From contig JADNRV010000674.1 in NCBI GenBank assembly GCA_015499995.1, forward strand, positions 1 through 18,167: a stretch of DNA of 18,167 bases, in the 5' to 3' direction. The notes beneath the pieces were generated by a model, which saw only the letters and a list, made by a program, of their open reading frames with translations, did not search any database and was not told the origin of the DNA. Made by a program: the position numbers and the translations under genes. This document shows positions 1-9,686 of this stretch, piece after piece (position 1 is the first letter of the stretch; each line of letters opens with the position of its first letter). Source of the DNA: Flammula alnicola. Taxonomy: Eukaryota; Basidiomycota; Agaricomycetes; Agaricales; Strophariaceae.

Positions 1-151
1 ATTACCGAAAACAGACTTCGCGTCAACTTCGCGCCATCTCACAATGTCTGACAGGCTGACACGTCTCGATTTCGGGCCGGTGGTGGTCTAGCAGGCCTGG
101 CTGACTGCATACCTCTGGTGTCGCGGGTAAGCACTGAGCAGTGCTACACAC

Positions 152-340
152 GGGTAGGGGTACTATGCATGGGTAGGAGTACTATGCACAGGTGGGAGTA
201 CTATGCACGGGTGGGAGTACTATGCACCGGTAGGTGTACTTACTTACTATGCATGGCCCCGTACTATGCACAGGTAGGTACTACTCAGTATGTATGGGTA
301 GGAGTACTATGCATGGGTACAGCTGTATGGGTACAGGTAC
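152..340. repeat. Degenerate minisatellite, about 19-bp unit
   Basis: Tandem, imperfect copies of a 19-bp unit close to GGGTAGGAGTACTATGCAT. Clear copies lie at 152-170, 171-189, 191-208, 209-227 and 296-314, with stretched or degraded units between (228-295) and a decayed GGGTACAG tail after 314. Periodicity and sequence identity are visible directly. The open frame across it only repeats VGVLC-like residues in step with the DNA unit, so it is not read as a gene. It lies on the inner side of a Helitron-like 3' end at 524-550 and may be internal to that element. Confidence 0.85.
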
Positions 341-523
341 AGGTATTACTTGAATTTACTTCTATTGGTTATTTCTTGCAGTTTAATTTAGTTGGAAATC
401 AAAACCAGAAATTTCTTTCATTCAGTGGGCAATCCAGAATATAAATCTTGAGTCACATTTTGAACTCATTTCAAGGATCAAGCTCAAGATTTACATACAC
501 TCCAGCATTGAAACATTGAAAGA

Positions 524-550
524 CCGTGCGAAGCACGGGTCAACTTCTAG
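524..550 (+). mobile_element. Helitron-like 3' terminus (hairpin plus CTAG)
   Basis: A perfect 6-bp stem, CCGTGC (524-529) and GCACGG (533-538), with a GAA loop, is followed after 8 bases by CTAG (547-550) and then T. A short GC-rich hairpin 8-12 bases before a terminal CTRR, with insertion before a host T, is the known architecture of Helitron 3' ends. The element would extend leftwards across the minisatellite and out of the window. No 5' TC end and no Rep-helicase coding sequence is visible, so this would be a terminus of a non-autonomous or cut-off element. The alternative is a chance hairpin. Confidence 0.5.
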
Positions 551-808
551 TACTAATAGTAATACTTGAGATGAACTAATAATATTAATGCATGTATAAA
601 GTGAGAAGAGCAAGAGAAGAGCGCTATTGTCCATACAAAAGTTAGTGCTATCAAATGCTCGCCGAACGGTTAGTACTTGTACTTATCCGGAGTTTGAGTT
701 AAAGCAATGAAATACCAACAAACTTTCTTGGAGAAAAATACGCAAAAAGTACATGTTCAGGGATATTGCCAGTGCCAATAGTAGGAAGCAGAATAGATGG
801 ATGTTTGG
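551..808. other. Gene-free flank between Helitron-like end and CLC 3' end
   Basis: AT-rich sequence downstream of the CLC stop codon on the minus strand. It should hold the CLC 3' UTR and polyadenylation region. I see no open frame, repeat or RNA gene in it. Confidence 0.5.
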
Positions 809-3800
809 TCACGACCTCTCTTCGAGGTCGCTCAGGAAGGCAAGCCAGGTCTTTTTGTCGATCACTCCTTCATCTAATAAGTTTCTCGGTGTCAGATAAG
901 AGTGAAGGAGAATCCCGAGAATCAGACGCACATAACCCATCGGTATCTGTTATGATAACGTATCGAGCCCCAAGTTTGACAAAGATTTGGTGGAGAAGTT
1001 CCATGGGAGAGTTATTCGCTAGCGTGAGCGGGGCCTGGTAGAAAAATATTCAGGAACGCGGACCGACATACGCTAGGTGAGTTCCTACCTGGTCATATAA
1101 GGAGTAAAATCGAATGGGTTCAGTGGTCTGATGGATTGACTAGATTCCTGTAAAGAGGAAATGGAAGAAGAAGCCAGGGGTGTGAATACGCCGTATGGAA
1201 GTGGATCTCTTCATCGCCATCATCATCAACCACCAAGCCTGTAACAAATGGTTAGATATGGAGATAGAAAGGTGTTAACCTAAATGCGCACCCAGAGCAT
1301 GCTCAAGTTCATTTGTACCAATGTAGCCAACCATCCGCATTCCGTCATCGTTAACGTCTCTTCGTAAAATTGGGAATCCACTGTCATCGGACCCAGAGGA
1401 TGTTAAGGTGAGAACTTGCATTCTAAGACTTTTTACTGTGTTCTTCTGATCCAACTTGATGACTTCCACATCCCGAGAAGTCTAAACCAGGGTGAGTTTC
1501 ATATTTTTATGTTTAAATGGCTGCTTACCACATCGTTTATCTGGAGGTTACCCCACAGATATTCATGCTTGTAATCGAGATATGGCAGTTGATTCAGTTC
1601 AATGACAAGGTCATAAATGCCTTTAGGCTCTAAAGCATCTGCAACCGTCTTTGCTACAAGGACAGAAAGCATGACGGGTACAGCATATGTCAAAGTATCC
1701 GTTAGCTCAAACATGATGACAGCTAATGAGACAGTTGTTCGCTGGAAGACAAGGTTCAGGCGAAGCCTAAGCCGAAATGATAGAACCTCACGGTGACACC
1801 CGAAAGAGCAGCTGCAGCTCCAACCATAGCATACAACCCTGGGATGATGCCTACGATCACAACGTCAGTAACCTAATTCGTGTAATAATTGCGCATCTTA
1901 CAATCAGCATCTCCCCCGCAAGCATTGAATAAAGACAAAGGATTCCGCATTTGGAGGTATTGCATCGCAATTCCCATAACACGACCAGCACATGCTCCAA
2001 CGCCCAGAGTAGGGATGAAAATACCGGCAGGTAATTTAATGCCAAACGTGACGATGGTTAAGCCAGCCTTTACGACCATTGCGACTAGAATGGATCTTGC
2101 CACCGGCCATACATATTTAATTGAACCTGGGTCAACAATACATAGACCCGAATGAGTGTTTCCGGAACCAGTGCGACATTCTGCGAAGAGGTTGTAGATG
2201 AGCTCGGTACCACCATTCGAGTATATGGGTTAAGGAAACATAGGATGGAGGTCAGAAATGTGATCTGCAGCTCGTCCACTCAAAATAAATACATGAAAAG
2301 AGGATACACGAATTACGCACAAGCAAGACTTCCAGTATTGGATGGGGCCCCAGGAATGTTTTGTTCCGGACGTTCTTGCTCCATTGATAGTTGAGCTTGG
2401 AGAAGTAAGCACCGTATATCCCCTTCACATCTTTCAGCTAATTTCTTCATCCATACAAAGTAAAAGAAACGTACCCCGAAAACACCAAGGGCCACGAAAG
2501 GGAAAAGTTCCCAAGCATGCCAATCCTGTAAAAGGGACGTTGGAAAAAAGTCTCCATATCACTATGCTGCATTCACTTTGTCATATGTCACTTGGAAAAG
2601 CACTAGTTTCCCTGTTCCAAATGGATCAAGCATCTTGAGGGTGATTGCAGCAATCATCGCGCAAAAAAAACTGATATAATATCGTGAGTGCATCTTCGCT
2701 TCCAAATAAGCCAAATAAACCTTCTCCACATGACCTTTATTTTGTTATCAGTACTCCGCTACATTGTAGGGGGGAAAAACTTACCTTGGGTGGAAAGAAG
2801 TAAGAAACTTCCTCTAAGCTGAACAAGGTACCTCCGATAGGGGCTCCGAAGGCTACCGCAACACCAGCTGCACAAGCAGCACTTAAAATTTCACGGCGTT
2901 TTGCTGATTTCGTCAGTTAGATATATTATAATCCGAAAAAAGAGCAACACTCACCTTCATTGTTCTCGTATTTGGTAGTGAATCGGCTAATAATATTACC
3001 GATGCAACTCGCGATGTGAACAAAAGGGCCCTCTTTGCCCAACGACAAACCTGATGCTACCGAAAGCGCCAGGCCGACTGATTTGGTGAAAAGAACCCGG
3101 GCGCCAAGATAACCGCGGATAACAAAACCTGAACAAGCATTAAGAGAACGACTTGAGAGAATTGATTCGGCGCTAACCAGAAAGTATGGTTTTAATTTCA
3201 GGGATCCCACTGCCAGCGGCCTGATTATATCACTCAGTTTTGTCATCACTAATGGTATGAAATGATAAGACGTACATAATACATAATCTTGCGTTTAGCC
3301 ACCGCCGTGCCCTTCAACTTTTTCGACTCTGGGATGGGTGCAGGCAAGAGAGATTCGTTGATTCCAGCTTCTTTCCGTGTGACAAATGTCGATGAATTTG
3401 TTAGGTAAATGGTCAGTAACACGACGTTAACGCTAGAAGAAGCTAGAAAGACGTATAGTTATTAATTCTCAAATATTTATGGTCAAGGTACTGACGGCGG
3501 TGATTGCATAAGAGACGTATTCAACGACATTATCTCCGTGTCTATCCACATGGGAGGTGAAAACTTCGGGCCACGTTTTCCAGGTGGGACAAACTTTCTG
3601 GGTTGCATAATCAAGACCGTTCTTCGTGGAATCTCCTTCAAGAAGGCAACAGAATCTTTTCGCCTTCCACCACGAGGCTATACAATAGCCCTCCTTCATG
3701 TCGAATAATAACTGTTCGCTGCGGATGACGAAGAAGGCAACAAGAGCTGTAAGAAACCCAACGATTGTTACGATTATCCACCCCAGGCTCTTGTCGAAGA

Positions 3801-4235
3801 CCAGTCGTATTCTTGATCGCATGGATTTGCGTTTTTCTCAGTCTTGAGAAACGCGCCGAATCCTTGATGGCGTCATGCAGCCAATCAATTGAAGTGAAAG
3901 AAGAGTACCACACTCGAATTCCATTGACTTTGGCATCGGCGTCGGGGGCTTCGCCGTCTTTTGATTGGAGAAGTTCGTCGTAAGATGATTTCGGCCGCCC
4001 ACTGAGTCGGGCGAAGGAAATATCACGGAATGAAGCAGTTGAGTAAGGTGTGGTGATATTGAAAGAGTTTGAGCGAGCTCGATGAAGGCTGTTCAGAAGA
4101 GGCAGGTGTGGGAGTGTTCTGCGAGGACGGATGCCTTGGTGAATATTCGCGACGAGAATTAGGGAGTGTTCCATATGAGCGACCGACATCAGGCAAATCA
4201 GGTGAGTATTTTCAGTTGGTTTGGTTGTTCTCCAT
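809..4235 (-). pseudogene. CLC-family chloride channel / Cl-/H+ antiporter with two CBS domains, reading frame broken
   Basis: Fungal CLC membrane protein, expected in Golgi, endosome or vacuole membranes. Exons: 4235-3492, 3442-3276, 3220-3178, 3128-2955, 2903-2785, 2734-2721, 2670-2577, 2525-2475, 2422-2321, 2264-1902, 1850-1792, 1741-1529, 1481-1292, 1238-1089, 1034-932, 873-809. Signatures in order: GSGIPEIK (near residue 306), GKEGPFVH with the gating glutamate (near 350), FSLEE with the proton glutamate typical of antiporters, GIFIPTLG (near 587), then two CBS domains ending VIDKKTWLAFLS. One-base frame errors: extra base near 4071-4080, extra T in the run at 3832-3836, missing G near 2213, missing base near 1176-1180, missing G near 1094. 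Correcting them gives 884 codons, the normal family size. A TGA at 4212-4214 follows the first possible ATG; an ATG at 4189 in the other frame could bypass that region. Family is certain; cause of the breaks (decay or sequence error) is not. Confidence 0.9.
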
Positions 4236-4687
4236 CGGTTTGTTCATGAACAGTTGCATGGGACGTGCTTTGGAGGGGCACAGTCGCACGGGTGTGTTGA
4301 CGCCATTCCTCCTGTCTATCGGTTCGAACAAGCTGGAGCATCCAATTCAGGCATAAGAACGACAAGACAAGTTAACGTTGCTACGGTGCCGGTTTGCGAT
4401 CCGCGGAGAGGATTGCTGGAGGGTCCCTACTTGCTACGATGTATGGTGTCGAAGAGTGTGTGTTCTTGGTATGCTATGTATGGCATAGAAACACAAATTA
4501 GGCAATTGGTTTCCATGCCTGGATGGAGAGCACGACACTCGCGATTTTTTGGACCTGTCGAGGTTTTATGAGTGGTTCTATATTGATTTACGAATTTATT
4601 CAAGAAGGCATCGAAAGACTAAAAGCTACGTAGTAAATACGGCGGATAACAATATTACTTTGTCAGGGGACACAACACTGACCGACC
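4236..4687. other. Intergenic spacer, probable CLC promoter
   Basis: About 450 bases between the first possible CLC ATG and the stop of the upstream gene on the same strand. It must contain the 3' end of the GLTSCR1-domain transcript and the CLC promoter. No TATA box, repeat or convincing coding exon is seen. The open frames here are short and lack flanking splice sites. Confidence 0.4.
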
Positions 4688-6112
4688 CTAGGATGCAGTG
4701 TCTGTGTTTTTTGCAGCCAGAGGTGTCGGGCTGGTTGAAGGGACTGACCCTGCGACATTACTTCTAGTTACCAATGAGTTTAACACCATTGCCAATCCGC
4801 TCATCTGAGCACTTTGCAACAACGAAACGTTTATTTCAAGACTCAGAATCGAGCCGTTTGCACTTGACCCTCGTAATACAGCAGGAGGCTGGGGCTGGCC
4901 TTCTGGAGGGAGCGACGCGGCTGGCACAGGGATTATTCCCAACGAATGAAGAGCTGGCAATGATGCCACGGGAAGTTGAACAGGAATAGCACCACTCGAT
5001 TGATATGGGGTGTAAGCTGTCGGTGTAGGAGGAATGACGGAAAAAGTTGAAATTGTGGGGTTGGGAACTGTACTTCCGTAAGCTTGCGTATATGCATATG
5101 GATAGCCACGGTAGTATTGAGCTTGCATAGTGGGCATGGGTGTCTGGGGGGCAGATGGGAAATGTGACATGCGTGATACGTTGGCGCTTGCACGACGTTC
5201 TCGTTCTAACCGTTCGGCTTCAGTGCGAGCGGTGCGTAGTTCATTACCGAGCCAAGCATTCTCAGAGCGGTCAGAATCCAGAATAACTTGTGCGAGATAG
5301 TATGCTTGATCATCCGGTGCCGCGCGCTAAGTTCCACAATACATTAATCGGAGGACGAAGCCGGCAGATGTGGGTTGTAGCCTTACCTTCCCTGAACGGA
5401 TTTTGAGCTTTCGCCACCGATCGCGGATGGCTTGAGCTCTCTTGACGCATTCCAGCGCCGCTTTTGTGGCTGCGAAATGATAAACGATTTATACACAACC
5501 CGAGAAGCGATTGCTTACCGCGTATCTCCTCTGTCCAGGCTGGCTCCAGGGCTCTCTCTTTCCCCTTTCCGGACGCAATTACTGCCAGATCTTCTTGAGG
5601 TTGCTGAAAGAGATGATAAGGCAATAGTCGATTTATAACGTCGACTTCGTCCACGAAGGGCGAATCTACATCGGGGTGTGAAACCATTGCTTGATCGTGA
5701 GCAAGACGCGAATTCAGTCTACATAAAGCTTGTGAGCGAGAAAGAGCGCCAGAAAGGTGTTAAAGCAAGTCCCACCTTCTGAGGGTATGCGTCATATTTT
5801 CAAGCTCTTCAGATGTTCTCTTGCCATTCACTGGCTTCTTCATAGAGACTGTTTCCTTAGAGTCGAATGGATTGGCAGTGACCTGGGGTGCTGCATGCCA
5901 TGCTGGTGTCGAAGCTCCTGAAGAAGAAGATGGAAGCTGTCCATTGGGAGTAAACGTTCCTGTTGACTGAATATGTAGATTTGTCGAATGTTGGTTAGAT
6001 TGAGAATTGTGCACGCCAATGAAGCCGGTCGACATCTCGTACCCTTCGTTTGTTGAAGTTTGGACATGACGGTGCCCGTGACCGGAAAGTCTCTCTTCAG
6101 GGCAGGCATGTA
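4688..6112 (-). CDS. GLTSCR1-domain protein (putative chromatin-remodelling subunit), one in-frame stop
   Basis: Exons about 6112-5519, 5469-5387 and 5326-4688. The middle carries HPDVDSPFVDEVDVINRLLPYH, then a basic helix ending RAQAIRDRWRKLKIRS; this resembles the conserved domain of human GLTSCR1/BICRA (HPDY-x-TPF...RLLPYH...), which belongs to a SWI/SNF variant complex. A charged helical stretch (RTARTEAERLERERR) follows, then a low-complexity tail rich in Pro, Gln, Tyr and Ser. The N-terminal exon is rich in Ser, Thr, Asn and Gln. The frame is open back to about 6112, where a pyrimidine tract and AG suggest an acceptor; the first exon is not resolved, and the first usable ATG is at 6035. 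A TAA at 5760-5762 interrupts the frame just before the domain, and both sides continue in the same frame, so it looks like a single nonsense change (for example from CAA). Function is inferred from the domain only. Confidence 0.7.
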
Positions 6113-6453
6113 CTTAAGGGAAAAGTAAAGAAATGTGATAAAGTTCATTAATATTGAGATAATGTACTACTACTACTATTCAGAGATCCCACAAAGGGAT
6201 GCGATTCTATGTTCGAGGTTTTTTCATGAATTCAGACATCTTGAAAATAATAACGAACTTGGGAGACCGCCTGAGACCGCAACAACTTCTGCTGTGTGTT
6301 TTTCTGGAAAGTTCACTCCTCACGGACCGGTGCTTATTTCTGGACAAGGCATTGGTCAGGAATAATGGGATTCTACAATCACTTGCACGCAATGCGAGAA
6401 ATGGGAGGGGAACTCCAACCTTCAATTTGACCGAGTCAATTTATAATGATAAT

Positions 6454-8936
6454 TTATTTACTCGAGTGGATAGCTGCATCCATAGCTGTCGCTCGAGTCT
6501 CCATCTGCGTCGCTAATGTAGCTCTATTCTGGATCATAGTTTTCACTAGTTTGAGCAAGTCTGTTGCTCTCCCAACATCTTCCGCATTGCTCGCAGCGAC
6601 CTGCTCCAAATACTCTCTAGCAAGAACCAAATCACCGTCCGGAATACGCATCTCGTACTCAGCGACTTCCAGGCTTGACTTGGCGTAGTCTTGGATTGGA
6701 CGCACTGATTGTGAGACAGACAATCAGTGGGAGTGCCAAGCAAAAACTTAAGACTGGCTTACGATCAGCTTGGCAAACTTCAACGACGCGCCGATGATAT
6801 GCCACCGCTTCTGAGTGTTCCTCCAGAGTGCGATGGATTTTCGCTAGCTTAAGATTGATTGTAATCTCATGAGGATCCGCTGGTATCAAGGCGCGTTTGT
6901 AACATTCCACGGCTTCCCGGAGTCTAGGGATTCATGTCAGGATTCGGTGCGCGTTCCCACTCCAAGACAGAATTTACGAACCTTCCGATCTCTTCATAAC
7001 ACATCCCCTGTGCCTGCCATAAACGCACATCATAGGGCCTGTTCAAGAAAGTTGATTTTTTAAAACTCGAAATATAAATCAAAAAGACCTGCCGCAATGC
7101 AGTTGCCCGTTGATAGTAATGCAGTGAGTAATGGTGCATGCTCAGTAGTTCGTATGCTTGTCCAAGACCATACCAGGCCCTATAATCCTTTCGATTGACG
7201 TCTGCATTTCGGCAATTCAAGGTTCTGGACAAATGGAAATGAGACAAGAACCATACCTACGGCTCGACGATAGGCTTCTATAGCAGCATGTGAGTTTTTC
7301 ATCTCAACATACTCGTGGCCCATCAACGTCCAAGCAGAAAGGTACGTCCGATCAAGCTGGATGGCTCTTCTAAAGTACTTGACGGCTTTCTCATGCTCAG
7401 CACGCAACGAGTAATGATTTCCTAGGCAAACGCACAGCCTTGAGCTTTGTAACCCGTCCAGAACATTGGTAACTTACCGATGAGACAACAAACTTCTGGC
7501 CGGTCTTTGTCCAAAGCCAGAAATTCATGGGCGAGTTTTGAGAGTGTTAATCGACTATCCTGGACATATAAAATATTGGAATAGATGTCAATATCGTCGA
7601 TATGATTGGGATCCAGGGAAAGAATCTTCTCAAACTGAAGCTCGGCTTGTCTGTAATCTAGCCGATGTGGAATTAGCGGACGTAATAATACAAGAAGGGC
7701 GTCACACTGACCATGACTGTGATAAAGAACACAGGCTCTGAGACCCATTATCCAGAGGCTGTTCGGAAAGAAGTCCGGTCCCAGTAATCGGTCACAAAGT
7801 TGTAGTTCATGCTCAGAAGGATTGTGAAGTTCGTTCAGCGTCTTTATTTGGAAAAGTTGAACCAGTGGATGGTCTGATGGTAATGGAATCAACTGGAGAA
7901 GAGATGATAGCTGTGGGAGTGATCAATATTAACCGAATGAAAGAGATTTAGAATAACCTCTTCCCCATCTCCAATACAGCTGCCCAACAGCGTCCACGTA
8001 GACCAGTTCCATCGAAAACCGGCAATAGAAAGGAGGGCACTTTCGATTGCTTCTTCGCGTCTCGATAGCCGCGACAGAAACAAGGCCTTCCTGGACACAA
8101 TGTCAGCTGAGTACATAATTTCAAGACAGTAACCGGGTCCAACTCACAGAAAGAGAAGCCAAGGGTCTGTAGAATCTTTCACAAGGTCCAAAAGGTCACC
8201 CAAGAACTCGTTAATTGGAACTGGAGGTTGATGCCGATTATCTGGGTAACACTTTCAAACACAGAGGCATTTTGAGAGAGAAAAGCTAACGTACTATCCA
8301 ACTTGTGCCAATCTCTTTGGGCTTTCTTTTCGGTGGCCTAGAATACAGATTAGATAAATATGGCGCAAAAAATATAAATGGATTAACTGACAATAAACTG
8401 GCAATACAATCTGAGAAATTTTGCCTTGGAGCTTTTGCATTCTTTCAATATATGAGTGGCGCGGTAAAACTCTCGCGCTTCGAAGCAGGCACGAGCAGCG
8501 AGAATGGCATCCTCCTCTTGGTTCTCTTGGTCAATTTCTCGAGTTCGAGTATCTTCTGAGTGTAACTTCGGTTCAGATGAGTGCAAATTGGATCCAGGGG
8601 TTGAGGAAATCGCGGTTTGTGTTAGGACTTGTGTAGACATAGGAGATTGATCTGCAAAGGATACCAAAGGTTGTGGCGATTGTGACCTTGCTGGCGTCGA
8701 AGTTGAAAATGTAGAGAGCGATGAGACTGCATGAAGTGGCTTCCTTTTAGCCGTTGAGATGGACAACAAGAGTTCGGAAGACCTGACATCATATGTAGCT
8801 TGGTGGAATGGTTGCTTAGCGTTCAACTTCCAACGCACCATTTAGCAGCGACAAGCAATCCCCTGTCCAGACATTCTTTTGATGCAACTCTAATTTCAGA
8901 CGCGATTTGCGCGTCAACAGCCGTAAAGGAGGCCAT
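6454..8936 (-). CDS. CDC23: Anaphase-promoting complex subunit 8 (Apc8/Cdc23), TPR protein
   Basis: Scaffold subunit of the APC/C ubiquitin ligase that triggers sister separation and mitotic exit; nuclear. Exons: 8936-8839, 8782-8392, 8337-8295, 8241-8148, 8090-7958, 7910-7712, 7657-7478, 7421-7257, 7201-7093, 7038-6982, 6923-6763, 6704-6454, totalling 1881 bases (626 residues) with no stop. The N-terminus ([12 protein letters not shown]...SELLLSI) matches the family's first helix pair. Residues about 45-110 are a Ser/Thr/Pro-rich insert. From about 250 onward there are consecutive TPRs, for example [56 protein letters not shown] and [16 protein letters not shown]. All introns are GT-AG except 7092-7039, which must be GC-AG to keep frame. 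The ATG at 8936 is chosen for family fit; an acceptor-like TTAG lies just upstream, so a spliced leader is possible. Confidence 0.93.
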
Positions 8937-9083
8937 CTTCACAGACCTAAGAATATGAGAGATGGGACGCTTTCTTCGCGGCGAACTTGAAATCAATTCC
9001 TTGACCTTAGTTAGACTGACCCAAATACGGACAGATTATGAACTCAGCCAATCATCATTATGTAAGGCAATCCAAAGGTACTA

Positions 9084-9358
9084 CTGTACTATTTCGACCG
9101 ATCGTTCACGCCTTGTGATGCGTGATGCCAATAGTTCACTGGCATCGGTGTTCATAACCAGCCGTGATGCGTGACGAAACAAATTTTTTGCTCAAATGTT
9201 CACAAATTAGCGCGAAGCGCCCGAAAAAATATATTTTACCTGCAACTTTCAATTTCGGCGATGTTCACAGGCCCTTGTGATGCGTGACGAATTGCATATT
9301 TGTTCAGTTCACGACCCCCTGTGATGCGTGACGTGAACGATCGGTCGAAATAGTACAG
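9084..9358. mobile_element. MITE-like element with 27-bp perfect terminal inverted repeats
   Basis: Bases 9084-9110 (beginning CTGTACTATTTCGACC) are the exact reverse complement of 9332-9358. The pair is flanked by TA at 9082-9083 and 9359-9360, as expected for a TA target duplication (Tc1/mariner-like, though TWA-type families cannot be excluded). The 275-bp interior has no coding capacity, so it is non-autonomous. It holds four copies of a GTGATGCGTGACG motif, repeated GTTCAC motifs and a small GCGC-GAA-GCGC hairpin near 9212. Perfect inverted repeats imply recent insertion or recent mobility. It sits about 150 bases upstream of the APC8 ATG. Confidence 0.85.
9104..9333 (+). repeat. Four direct repeat modules inside the MITE-like element
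   Basis: The core GTGATGCGTGACG occurs in the same orientation at 9115-9127 (last bases ATG instead of ACG), 9164-9176, 9277-9289 and 9321-9333. Each copy is preceded by GTTCAC or GTTCAT at 9104, 9150, 9263 and 9307, with a C-rich spacer of roughly 5-9 bases. Extra GTTCAC motifs stand alone at 9134 and 9199. The last module runs into the right terminal inverted repeat, and the GTTCACG at the inner end of the left terminal repeat begins the first. This looks like an array of protein-binding sites. Confidence 0.85.
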
Positions 9359-9686
9359 TAATCCACAATTTACTTACCTACGGTAGTTTCGACTTTTACT
9401 GCAAACTTGGCAACACGACGAATGCTTACTGGAAGGATAACGGTGAGAGCTCGTTTCGGATCCTCTTTGCACTGGATTAAACAACATTTACAAAAGACTT
9501 GGCATCTTTTCGAACTTACCTCAAACTTACCTTGCTCGTCTTTTGCCCTCTTTTGCCCCGCGGCTGATCGATCTCTTGTTAACCTGAGCTCTGAGCAGTG
9601 CGCTGTAACAATATCGCGAATCGCTGAGAGAAAATAACATTTATCCAACTTCTAGCTTTCGCGCACACCGACGCCATCCACCTGCT

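Larger units (their letters stand above)
8947..9648 (-). other. Candidate spliced 5' leader upstream of APC8
   Basis: Three strong donor sites read GTAAGT on the minus strand: 9530-9525 and 9519-9514 (alternatives), and 9377-9372. A matching acceptor (TTTAATCCAG) ends at 9472. Another acceptor (ATTCTTAG) ends at 8947, ten bases before the APC8 ATG. Candidate exons are 9648-9531 (or -9520) and 9471-9378, joined to 8946. The last intron, 9377-8947, would contain the whole TIR element. With the first donor the frame from an ATG at 9648 continues into APC8, which may be chance (one in three). Read as a separate small protein it matches nothing I recognise, and its ATG would lie only 38 bases from that of divergent ALG14. 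Non-coding leader, N-terminal extension and accidental splice sites all remain possible. Confidence 0.3.

Noticed and set aside
118..444. 108-codon open frame on the plus strand at the left end
   Set aside because: It is produced by the 19-bp minisatellite being free of stops in this frame; the peptide simply repeats with the DNA unit.
3832..3836. Programmed frameshifting at the T run in CLC
   Set aside because: There is no slippery heptamer with a following structure, CLC genes are not known to use it, and four other sites in the same gene are also shifted.
9212..9225. GCGC-GAA-GCGC hairpin as a terminator or second Helitron end
   Set aside because: It lies inside the TIR element and is not followed by CTRR; intrinsic terminators are not expected in a fungal nuclear genome.
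9370..9648. 92-codon minus-strand frame as an independent gene divergent from ALG14
   Set aside because: It contains two perfect internal donor sites, has no family resemblance, and its ATG would be 38 bases from the ALG14 ATG. It is kept only as a candidate leader of APC8.
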